From Thermoprotei archaeon (lineage in GTDB: Archaea > Thermoproteota > Thermoprotei > Thermofilales > B20-G17), in NCBI GenBank assembly GCA_003650785.1, contig QMRW01000020.1, positions 1-14,721 of the forward strand: a DNA stretch of 14,721 bases, written 5' to 3'. Numbering within the stretch: position 1 is the stretch's first letter; each line of letters opens with the position of its first letter. Below are positions 1-6,130 of this stretch, one piece after another. The notes below the pieces were generated by a model, which saw nothing but the letters and a program-made list of their open reading frames with translations, was not told where the DNA came from and ran no database searches. The translations under genes and the position numbers were made by a program.

Positions 1-125
1 ATATCTAGAGTGAGATCTTCCAAGGTCAGTACTAAATCTGACCCTCTACCAGCTAGTTTCTCAACTATAGTTGAAATCGCCTCAGCTATTTCAGAGGGTT
101 TCCAAGCGATATCTATCACCTTCAC
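1..125 (-). CDS. 5' part of an unrecognised gene, cut by the left window edge
   Basis: Forty-one codons are open from a GTG at 125 down to the window edge, with an in-frame TAG five codons upstream of that GTG, so the start cannot lie much earlier. The peptide begins VKVIDIAWKPSEIAEAISTI and continues as a mixed helix/strand sequence with alternating charged and hydrophobic residues, which looks like real coding sequence. An alternative GTG start lies two codons in, at 119. A TATA-like ACTTTTAAG (minus strand) sits about 22 bases before the GTG, as expected for a leaderless archaeal gene. It follows rpiA on the same strand with a 33-base gap and may also be reached by rpiA transcripts. I do not recognise the family; too little is visible to assign a function. 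Confidence 0.6.
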   Translation of the reverse strand, partial: MKVIDIAWKPSEIAEAISTIVEKLAGRGSDLVLTLEDLTLD

Positions 126-142
126 TATACTAGTCTACTGTT

Positions 143-151
143 CTTAAAAGT
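143..151 (-). promoter_or_regulatory. TATA-like box for the gene at the left edge
   Basis: Minus-strand ACTTTTAAG is centred about 22 bases before the GTG at 125. That spacing fits transcription beginning at or next to the start codon (leaderless). It overlaps the 33-base gap after the rpiA stop. Confidence 0.4.
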
Positions 152-158
152 TTCATCC

Positions 159-851
159 CTACTTACTTAACACCTCTGTTCTATCAGTATATCCAACTAT
201 TACGGTATCCGCTAACCCTATGAATAATCCATGCTCTATTATCCCAGGGATACTGTTGAGGAGATAATCTAAACTCTGCACTTTCTCTATAGGACCAGTA
301 TGTAGATCTAATATTACACCGCCTACATCAGATAGTATAGGGCCACATCTTCCTCTCGCGGACTCCCTAGGTTTCACTTCATATCCCCTATCTCTAAGGT
401 ACTTAGTCACCATTTCCACAGCTCCAGGTAGTACATCTAAAGGTACTGGACACCTTTCTCCTAATTTTTTAACTAGTTTTCTACTATCAACTATGAAGAT
501 TCTTGTCTTTGAGTAAAATGTAAGTATCTTCTCGGTAGTTAGTGCTGCTCCACCACCCTTAATCATATTAAGCTCTGGATCTACCTCATCAGCTCCATCA
601 ACGTACACATCAATTTCATCTATATTCATCGAGCTAAGCACTTTGAAACCTAAATTCGTAAGTTTAAGTATAGTATCGAAAGATGATGCTACATATAATT
701 TATTCCTAAATTCATCTAATTTTGATATTATTTCTATAAATTTCTCCACAGTCGAACCTGTACCTATACCAATAATTTCATAATCCCTTACATATTTGAC
801 AGCCTCTTTCGCAGCATTTGACTTAGCTATATCAATAGAGCTTAACTTCAT
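159..851 (-). CDS. rpiA: Ribose-5-phosphate isomerase A
   Basis: Cytosolic enzyme interconverting ribose 5-phosphate and ribulose 5-phosphate, linking nucleotide-sugar precursors with pentose metabolism. At 230 residues it has the usual length for the A-type family. Visible landmarks are the phosphate-binding loop GIGTGSTV (residues 28-35), the segment YVDGADEVDPELNMIKGGG (83-101) with the conserved DGADE and KGGG, and LTTEK (104-108), whose Glu107 corresponds to the family's catalytic base. The ATG at 851 is preceded by GGGGAG six bases upstream and by a TATA-like box about 36 bases upstream, so this start is well supported. The gene is divergent from the disulfide oxidoreductase gene, with both promoters in a 115-base gap. 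Nothing looks truncated or odd. Confidence 0.96.
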   Translation of the reverse strand: MKLSSIDIAKSNAAKEAVKYVRDYEIIGIGTGSTVEKFIEIISKLDEFRNKLYVASSFDTILKLTNLGFKVLSSMNIDEIDVYVDGADEVDPELNMIKGGGAALTTEKILTFYSKTRIFIVDSRKLVKKLGERCPVPLDVLPGAVEMVTKYLRDRGYEVKPRESARGRCGPILSDVGGVILDLHTGPIEKVQSLDYLLNSIPGIIEHGLFIGLADTVIVGYTDRTEVLSK

Positions 852-857
852 ACTTAA

Positions 858-892
858 CTCCCCTTTCCTTCTAAGATTTTGCTCTTAAATAC
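858..892 (-). promoter_or_regulatory. rpiA promoter (TATA) and Shine-Dalgarno site
   Basis: On the minus strand a TATA-like GTATTTAAGA (883-892) lies about 36 bases before the rpiA ATG, and GGGGAG (858-863) lies six bases before it. The predicted transcript therefore has a leader of roughly ten bases carrying the ribosome binding site. Confidence 0.5.
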
Positions 893-934
893 TAATTTCG
901 TTTGAGTACTAGATCCTGGAGGCTTACATGTAAT

Positions 935-944
935 ACTTTTAAGT
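935..944 (+). promoter_or_regulatory. TATA-like box of the disulfide oxidoreductase gene
   Basis: ACTTTTAAGT is centred about 28 bases before the ATG at 967, the spacing of a leaderless archaeal promoter. No Shine-Dalgarno sequence precedes that ATG, which agrees with leaderless initiation. Confidence 0.5.
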
Positions 945-966
945 ACATTTAATATTTTTCTCTAGC

Positions 967-1608
967 ATGAGTGTAAAGATAGATCCAAAGGTAATAGATG
1001 AGCTTAAGAGGATGTTCACCCAACTAAAGGATCCCATAACTCTATACTTCTTTAAGACAAGTATTAGAGAATGTAGATACTGTAGTGAGACTGAATATAT
1101 TGTTGATACAATCTCAAATCTCTCTCCCCTCATAAATGTTATTAAGTATAAAGAGGGGGAGCTTGAGGTTAGGAAGTTCAATATTGAAATGTACCCAGCT
1201 ATAGTTATTCATGGCAGAGAGGAGTACAATATCCGCTTTTTCGGTCTTCCAACTGGCGGTGAATTTGGAGTTCTAGTAAATACTATAGTGGCTGTATCAA
1301 CCGGTAACATAGATTTAAGTGAAAGTACGATAAAGGATATTAAAAATATAGACAAGGATGTACATATTCGAGTATTTGTAACTCCTGCCTGCCCATATTG
1401 TCCTCGTATGGCATGGAAGGCCTGTATGTTTGCACTCGTTAATAAGAGAATAACTACGGATATAATAGAGGCTGCAGAGTTCCCTGATTTGATAGAGAAA
1501 TATAATATTTTTGCAGTACCTAAAGTCGTAATCAACGATAAGGTAGAGTTTGAGGGTATGGTTCCAGAGAGAGTATTTTTGAAGAGGTTACTGAAAGCTA
1601 TAGAGTAG
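967..1608 (+). CDS. Protein disulfide oxidoreductase (two thioredoxin folds)
   Basis: Cytosolic thiol-disulfide exchange protein of the archaeal PDO/glutaredoxin-like family, which forms and rearranges the intracellular disulfides common in hyperthermophiles. The 213 residues form two thioredoxin-fold units. The first has CRYC at residues 36-39 and a cis-proline segment MYPAIV (75-80). The second has CPYC at 142-145 and the matching VPKVV (184-188). Length and the pair of CxxC motifs match the family; the C-terminal CPYC is the family's typical active motif. The start at 967 fits a leaderless promoter. The last 21 bases overlap, convergently, the probable original tail of the broken gene at 1588-2332. 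It probably works with a thioredoxin-reductase-like partner that is not in this window. Confidence 0.95.
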   Translation: MSVKIDPKVIDELKRMFTQLKDPITLYFFKTSIRECRYCSETEYIVDTISNLSPLINVIKYKEGELEVRKFNIEMYPAIVIHGREEYNIRFFGLPTGGEFGVLVNTIVAVSTGNIDLSESTIKDIKNIDKDVHIRVFVTPACPYCPRMAWKACMFALVNKRITTDIIEAAEFPDLIEKYNIFAVPKVVINDKVEFEGMVPERVFLKRLLKAIE

Positions 1609-2332
1609 TCTTTTCGATCTTCTCTTTATTCTGATGAGAGGACGTATTCTTTCTCTACCAATATAGAGAACTACCATAGCTAAAGCTATTAGTATGAGTA
1701 TCTATATCCCAACTCCTTATAGGCATTAGAAAGTTCTTCATATCTCTTAGATACTTCTTCGTATCTAGACTTAAAATTGACATATAGTTCCTCTCTAATA
1801 CTATTCAGCTTCTCCTCTTTTTCATCTAATTTCCTTTCTGGACTCTTTACTTTGGAACTTAGTTCAGCTACTTCATCTACAAGGTCTCGATAGCTTCGAG
1901 CTCTAACTGGTAATATTGCTCCACTATACTCGAGGATGTGGGAATTTGAATTTACTTTATACTTCAAGAAGACCTTAAGTAGAAGTAGTGGATCGGTTGG
2001 TGGAGGAACTATTGATATAGTAGTCGTAAATGTCTTTTTCTTACTCCATCCTACATGGTGGTATTCTGTATAATAATTTGTTCATGTAGTAGCCTGCAGT
2101 AGGAATCGTATATAAGCCACAGACTAATCTTCAATTCGGCGATAGTCATATTCATTAGTGCTGTAAAATCCACAGTTATAGTATAGGGATTATTAGGAAT
2201 AGCCTCATTGTCATATACTAGTATGAGCTCGTAGTGATCAGTGATCCAATTAGAATACAGGGGTTCAGCTTTAAGACAGTAGAATGACAGGCTTAATATT
2301 AATAACACCAACATTAGTAAAGCAGATCTCAT
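1588..2332 (-). pseudogene. Broken gene for a secreted, coiled-coil, membrane-anchored protein
   Basis: Three consecutive minus-strand reading frames join into one plausible protein of about 248 residues. Frame 1 (2332-2051) starts at an ATG with a clear signal peptide (MRSALLMLVLLILSLSF) and a beta-rich ectodomain, and stops at TAG 2051. Frame 2 takes over near 2050-2080 without its own start. It reads WSKKKTFTTTISIVPPPTDP, then a heptad-rich coiled coil near 1700-1880, and stops at 1689. Frame 3 takes over near 1705 and encodes a hydrophobic anchor ILILIALAMVVLYIG followed by the basic tail RERIRPLIRIKRRSKR, ending at TAA 1588. Signal peptide, ectodomain, coiled coil, anchor and basic tail in order is the layout of an archaeal surface protein, so two frame disruptions are the simplest reading. 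Both shifts are in the same direction (-1). No clear slippery heptamer is visible at either, which favours decay or sequencing error over programmed frameshifting. Family unknown. Confidence 0.7.
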
Positions 2333-2349
2333 GTTTGTAATGCCACTAC

Positions 2350-2361
2350 AATTATAAAATT
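2350..2361 (-). promoter_or_regulatory. TATA-like box of the broken surface-protein gene
   Basis: Minus-strand AATTTTATAAT is centred about 24 bases before the ATG at 2332, matching a leaderless promoter. Its survival suggests that the gene was recently functional or is still transcribed. Confidence 0.45.
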
Positions 2362-2443
2362 AAGCACAGAGGAAAGGGGCACTTCCTGATAGGTTTTACT
2401 GGACTATGTAGGTACATATGCTACTTAGCTTCAATAACAAGTG

Positions 2444-2452
2444 ATTAATATA
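2444..2452 (+). promoter_or_regulatory. TATA-like box of the C/D box sRNA
   Basis: ATTAATATA is centred about 23 bases before the predicted sRNA 5' end at 2471, the distance expected between an archaeal TATA box and its transcription start. Confidence 0.45.
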
Positions 2453-2470
2453 TGATCTTCCACTATATTA

Positions 2471-2529
2471 TGGGGATGATGATACTGACCTGCACAGAAC
2501 AGTGATGATATATACCTCCACTGACCTCA
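2471..2529 (+). ncRNA. C/D box guide sRNA (2'-O-methylation guide)
   Basis: The stretch has the full architecture of an archaeal C/D sRNA. A terminal stem pairs TGGGG (2471-2475) with CCTCA (2525-2529), with one G-U pair. C box ATGATGA is at 2476-2482, a 12-base guide at 2483-2494, a degenerate D' box CAGA at 2495-2498, a 3-base spacer, C' box GTGATGA at 2502-2508, a second 12-base guide at 2509-2520, and D box CTGA at 2521-2524. Such RNAs bind L7Ae, Nop5 and fibrillarin and direct 2'-O-methylation of the nucleotide paired to the fifth base before the D or D' box. By that rule the D guide (TATATACCTCCA) predicts the second of two adjacent Gs in TGGAGGTATATA, and the D' guide (TACTGACCTGCA) predicts the first G of the GG in TGCAGGTCAGTA. 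I could not assign the targets. A TATA box upstream and a T-run downstream fit an independent transcript. Confidence 0.8.
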
Positions 2530-2546
2530 CTCTTATAAACTCTATG

Positions 2547-2554
2547 TTATTTTT
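2547..2554 (+). terminator. T-rich terminator after the sRNA
   Basis: TTATTTTT lies about 20 bases past the sRNA stem in an otherwise featureless, pyrimidine-rich gap. Oligo-T is the usual archaeal terminator. The rest of 2530-2627 shows no gene. Confidence 0.35.
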
Positions 2555-2627
2555 CCCTTATCCTTCACTACTTATCTGAATATACTACTATCTCCTGTTA
2601 TTCTCTCCTAGATTAGTATATTAAAAA

Positions 2628-3719
2628 TTATAGTGGTGTTAAATTCTTAACAATATTCTCGTCTAATCTCTTTACTACCTCTATTAGTAACTTAACAGCG
2701 TTCTCTAGATCTTTTAGATGAATTACTCCTACATGTGAGTGTATATACCTCGTTGGAACTCCTATTACTATGCTAGGTCTACCTGTTCTATAGAGGTGGA
2801 AACGTCCGGCATCTGTACCGCCTCTAGGTACTATTGATAGTTGATATGGTATTTTACTCTCCTCAGCTACATCAATTACAAATTCTTTGAACTTCTGACT
2901 GGGTATCATGGATGCGTCGTATGTAAGTATTGTAGGTCCTTTACCAAGCACTGTTGGAGCTTCATGTGACTCTACACCTGGAACTCTGGCTATATCAACC
3001 TCTGCTATTATCGCTACATCGGGCTCAGCCACGTAAGAAACTGTTTGTGCACCCCTTGCTCCTACTTCTTCTTGAACTGTTGCTATCGACATAAGGATGT
3101 TGGGATGTTCTATATTATTTTCATAGAGAGTTCTGAGAGTCTCAACAGCTATAAATACTCCTATTCTATCATCAAAGGCTTTTCCAAACACAGTAGTTCC
3201 TGTCGATGAGATTGTAAATGGTGACCAGGGTACTATAGGATCGCCAATTCGTATTCCTAATTTCTCGACTTCTTCCTTACTTGTAGCTCCAACATCTATG
3301 AACATTGCATCGATCTTGACTACCTTGTCTCGCTCTTCAGGTTTAAGCACATGTGGAGGTTTACTAGCTATCACTCCATGAATTACCCCTTTCCTAGTCT
3401 TGATTATAACTCTCTGTCCTAGTAGTACTTGATCCCACCATCCACCAAGTGGAATGAACTTAATATATCCCTCTTTGGTTATTCCTGTTACTATGAATCC
3501 AACTTCATCACTGTGTCCCGCTATTATAACTCTAGGTTTACTGCTCACTCCTTTTTTGATCATTACTAGAGATCCTAGGTTATCCATTTCTATATTATCT
3601 ACGTACTTTGATACGTACTCCTTTACTAACTTCAGTACTTCAAATTCAAATCCAGGTGGTCCAAAAGCCTCGGAGAGTCTCTTTAAGAACTCTAGTTCCT
3701 TTTCACCTATCCTATACAT
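2628..3719 (-). CDS. M42 family metallo-aminopeptidase (deblocking aminopeptidase / TET type)
   Basis: Cytosolic zinc or cobalt aminopeptidase of the M42 family, which forms large tetrahedral particles and degrades short peptides. All expected di-metal ligands are visible: AGHSDE (His69, Asp71), AFDDR (Asp183, Asp184), VQEEVGARG (catalytic Glu217 and Glu218), IAEVD (Asp242) and YIHSH (His327 or His329); RGGTDAG (299-305) is also a family motif. With 363 residues it is full length. I chose ATG 3719 because GGTGA lies five bases before it and a TATA-like box about 44 bases before it. A TTG at 3731 and a GTG at 3728 would add four or three residues but fall in that binding site. The gene stands alone between the sRNA and a 200-base gap. 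Which peptidase subtype (leucyl, glutamyl, lysyl) it is cannot be told here. Confidence 0.95.
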   Translation of the reverse strand: MYRIGEKELEFLKRLSEAFGPPGFEFEVLKLVKEYVSKYVDNIEMDNLGSLVMIKKGVSSKPRVIIAGHSDEVGFIVTGITKEGYIKFIPLGGWWDQVLLGQRVIIKTRKGVIHGVIASKPPHVLKPEERDKVVKIDAMFIDVGATSKEEVEKLGIRIGDPIVPWSPFTISSTGTTVFGKAFDDRIGVFIAVETLRTLYENNIEHPNILMSIATVQEEVGARGAQTVSYVAEPDVAIIAEVDIARVPGVESHEAPTVLGKGPTILTYDASMIPSQKFKEFVIDVAEESKIPYQLSIVPRGGTDAGRFHLYRTGRPSIVIGVPTRYIHSHVGVIHLKDLENAVKLLIEVVKRLDENIVKNLTPL

Positions 3720-3756
3720 TAAGTTCACCAACTTAGGATTTAGTTAACCTTTTCAC

Positions 3757-3769
3757 ATTTATATTTAAC
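3757..3769 (-). promoter_or_regulatory. TATA box of the M42 aminopeptidase gene
   Basis: Minus-strand GTTAAATATAAAT is centred about 44 bases before ATG 3719. It predicts a leader of about 20 bases containing the GGTGA site that fixes the start. The remaining gap up to 3942 is AT-rich, with no ORF or RNA motif that I could recognise. Confidence 0.5.
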
Positions 3770-3942
3770 TATAGTTTTAAAGTCTCTGCATTTCTCTTAT
3801 AATGCACTCTTGGAATTATTATACCTCAAAAGACTAAAATAAAGAAACAGAGCAATAGGAGAAATGTTAAAAACTACTAGGATCTCCGAGCTCTTGAACA
3901 CTTTAATATAAAATATCTTACTATCTGAGAATAAGAAGGAAA

Positions 3943-4467
3943 TCACCTGATCCCATGAATCCTCTTCAAGCTTACTACCAATAGAGAACCTAGAATATTG
4001 ATAGATATGAACTCTCCCGAAAATATGAGGATCCAGCTAGTCCATAGAGGTACATCCACGCCTGTAACCACTTTAAGAATATAAGGTAGATAAGTGCCGA
4101 CTATTACTGTTATTATAAGATTAGCTAAAAGTCCAGCCCCAATAAGTCTTTTTAGTCCTCCTTCTCTTGCTATTAGAAATACCGTATAAGAGGCTATGAG
4201 ATTGGCTAGACTACCAAGTAGACAATCTATTAAGGTAAGTTGATATATCCCCCATGGAGAAGCAATCCAGTTGGCAAGAAGACATCCTACACTAACTCCT
4301 ACCACTATAGGAATACCGTAAATAGAGGAGAGCGGTATTAGTGCGTCTGCTACTCTGACCTGTACTAGGTGAAAGCTTATTACTGGTAATAGGGCTACCA
4401 GTATCACATACATAGAGCCCACTACAGCTGCTAATGCTAAATCTCTACTCTCCAATTCCTTCACCAT
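3943..4467 (-). CDS. QueT-like transporter (putative queuosine/archaeosine precursor uptake)
   Basis: Small polytopic membrane protein of 174 residues with about five or six hydrophobic segments (near residues 10-32, 45-66, 78-100, 108-132 and 142-166). The segment VQVRVADAL (35-43) after the first helix, the GCLLANW loop (61-67), LLGSLANLIASY (83-94) and the GEFISINILG end helix (151-160) follow the pattern of the QueT family. Bacterial QueT is a proposed substrate-binding subunit of an energy-coupling-factor transporter for queuosine precursors. Archaea use related precursors for archaeosine in tRNA, so a 7-deazaguanine substrate is plausible but is inferred from the family alone. No transporter ATPase gene or tRNA-modification gene lies nearby. 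The gene is divergent from DNA ligase, and its ATG at 4467 is the first in frame. Confidence 0.8.
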   Translation of the reverse strand: MVKELESRDLALAAVVGSMYVILVALLPVISFHLVQVRVADALIPLSSIYGIPIVVGVSVGCLLANWIASPWGIYQLTLIDCLLGSLANLIASYTVFLIAREGGLKRLIGAGLLANLIITVIVGTYLPYILKVVTGVDVPLWTSWILIFSGEFISINILGSLLVVSLKRIHGIR

Positions 4468-4533
4468 ACTTGTAGAACATTTTAATTAAGAGTAAAAAAG
4501 ATAACTGCCTTAGTCTATCCGTAAGTATTGAGA
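4468..4533. promoter_or_regulatory. Divergent promoter region, QueT-like gene and DNA ligase
   Basis: This 66-base gap must hold both promoters. TTTAATTAAG (4481-4490) and the adjacent AGTAAAAAAG (4491-4500) are the AT-rich TATA candidates. Read leftward, the second is about 30 bases from ATG 4467. Read rightward, it is about 38 bases from ATG 4534. Which element serves which gene cannot be decided by eye. Confidence 0.35.
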
Positions 4534-6129
4534 ATGCATCGAACTCTCTTTAACGACCTAGTCGAACTCTGTAGAATATTAGAGAGGACAAGGAGTAGGA
4601 CCGAAAAGATAGCCCTATTAGTAAGGTTTCTGGATAAACTAGGTGAAGATGAAGTTATTCCCGCTGTTAGAATACTTTCTGGAAAACTATTACCTGAGTA
4701 CTCTAGTAGATCTCTTGAGGTAGGTATAACCCTAATAAGGAGAGTTCTAAGAACCTTACCAGACAGAGGTTTAATTCTGGAACATAGACCTATGACCATA
4801 CTGGAAGTGTACGAACTATTAAACAGGATAGCTAAAGCATGTGGTGAGGGATCTAGAAAGAGAAAGGAGAGATTGCTTACAGCTCTTTTAACCAGGTTAT
4901 CGAACACTGAGCGAGAATATGTTTTGAGATCGATATTTGGAGAGATGAGAATCGGTGTTAGTACTGGACTACTACTAGAGGCCATAGCTAGATTAACTGG
5001 ATCCAGTATTGAGTGTGTGAAAAGAGCTTATATGTATACACCAGACATAGGAGAGCTGGCTAGTATCGCAAAAATTAACGGTATTGATGGATTGAGAAGA
5101 ACTACGCTATCCCTGTTTAGACCTATACGACCCATGCTAGCTGAAATTTGTTACAGTATAAGAGAGGCTTTAAGGGAACTTGGCAGCATAGTTGCATTTG
5201 AATATAAATATGATGGTGTAAGGATACAAGTCCATAAGAAGAATAAAAAAGTTAGAATATATACTAGAAGATTATCTGATATAACTGAGGGTATTCCTGA
5301 GTTAGTTGAGATAGTACTAGATAACATTAAGTGTGATGAAATTATCCTAGATGGAGAATTAGTTGGATACATTGATAATAAGCCTGTTAGGTTTCAAGAT
5401 CTAATGAGGAGGTTCAGGAGGGAGAAATTATCTAAAGATTTAGGTTCTATGAATCTGCTTCCCTACTTTTTCGATGTTCTTTACTACAATGGTAGAGTGC
5501 TTACTGATATTTCATATGAAAACAGATGGGGGATTTTAGAGAAAGTTGTCGATGAAGGAATTTTAGCTAATAGAATCGTTACAAAGGACATGAATGCAGC
5601 AAAGGATTTCCTAAAAAGAGCTGAGGAGGAAGGACATGAAGGACTCATGGCTAAGCGACTGGATAGCATTTATACTCCAGGAGTAAGAGCTAAAACTTGG
5701 CTTAAGATAAAGAAGGCGATAACCATAGATTTAGTCATAGTAGGTGCAGAGTGGGGGCATGGTAGAAGGAGTAGATGGCTTAGTAATTACTACCTAGCTG
5801 TGTGGAATGATAGTAACGATGAGTTCTTAGTAGTTGGAAAGACTTTCAAAGGACTAACAGATGAAGAATTTGAGGAAATGACCAAGAGATTACTTAAGCT
5901 TAAAGTAGGTGAAACGGAACGTGTAATATGGGTTAAACCTAAAATAGTAGTTGAAGTAGCTTTTAACGAAGTCCAGAGGAGTCCTAAATATAAATCTGGC
6001 TATGCACTTAGATTCGCTAGAATAACAAGAATAAGGTACGATAAATCACCTGAAGAAGTTACAACTCTGAGAGAACTAGGTAGGATATATGAAGAACAGT
6101 TTAAGAGGAAGGCTAGACTAAATAAGTGA
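4534..6129 (+). CDS. lig: ATP-dependent DNA ligase (archaeal type)
   Basis: Seals nicks in duplex DNA during replication and repair by way of a ligase-AMP intermediate, releasing AMP with each joint. In order: an N-terminal helical DNA-binding domain (about 1-195), the adenylation domain with motif I EYKYDG (nucleophile Lys225), motif III LDGEL (272-276), motif IIIa YFFDVLYYNG (311-320), motif IV EGLMAK (369-374) and motif V WLKIKK (389-394), then the OB domain ending in RFARITRIRYDKSP (493-506). With 531 residues all motifs are intact, so it should be active; archaeal relatives use ATP and some also ADP. ATG 4534 is preferred; a TTG at 4528 would add two residues. The RuBisCO-like gene starts one base after its stop, so the two are almost certainly cotranscribed. 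Confidence 0.97.
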   Translation: MHRTLFNDLVELCRILERTRSRTEKIALLVRFLDKLGEDEVIPAVRILSGKLLPEYSSRSLEVGITLIRRVLRTLPDRGLILEHRPMTILEVYELLNRIAKACGEGSRKRKERLLTALLTRLSNTEREYVLRSIFGEMRIGVSTGLLLEAIARLTGSSIECVKRAYMYTPDIGELASIAKINGIDGLRRTTLSLFRPIRPMLAEICYSIREALRELGSIVAFEYKYDGVRIQVHKKNKKVRIYTRRLSDITEGIPELVEIVLDNIKCDEIILDGELVGYIDNKPVRFQDLMRRFRREKLSKDLGSMNLLPYFFDVLYYNGRVLTDISYENRWGILEKVVDEGILANRIVTKDMNAAKDFLKRAEEEGHEGLMAKRLDSIYTPGVRAKTWLKIKKAITIDLVIVGAEWGHGRRSRWLSNYYLAVWNDSNDEFLVVGKTFKGLTDEEFEEMTKRLLKLKVGETERVIWVKPKIVVEVAFNEVQRSPKYKSGYALRFARITRIRYDKSPEEVTTLRELGRIYEEQFKRKARLNK

Positions 6130-6130
6130 T

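Noticed and set aside
2370..2387. Short inverted repeat AGGAA / TTCCT with an 8-base loop
   Set aside because: Five base pairs next to ordinary promoter DNA is expected by chance and has no visible partner signal.
4515..4985. Long antisense open frame opposite the DNA ligase start
   Set aside because: It lies wholly within the well-supported ligase gene, has biased serine/leucine-rich composition and no domain-like segments.
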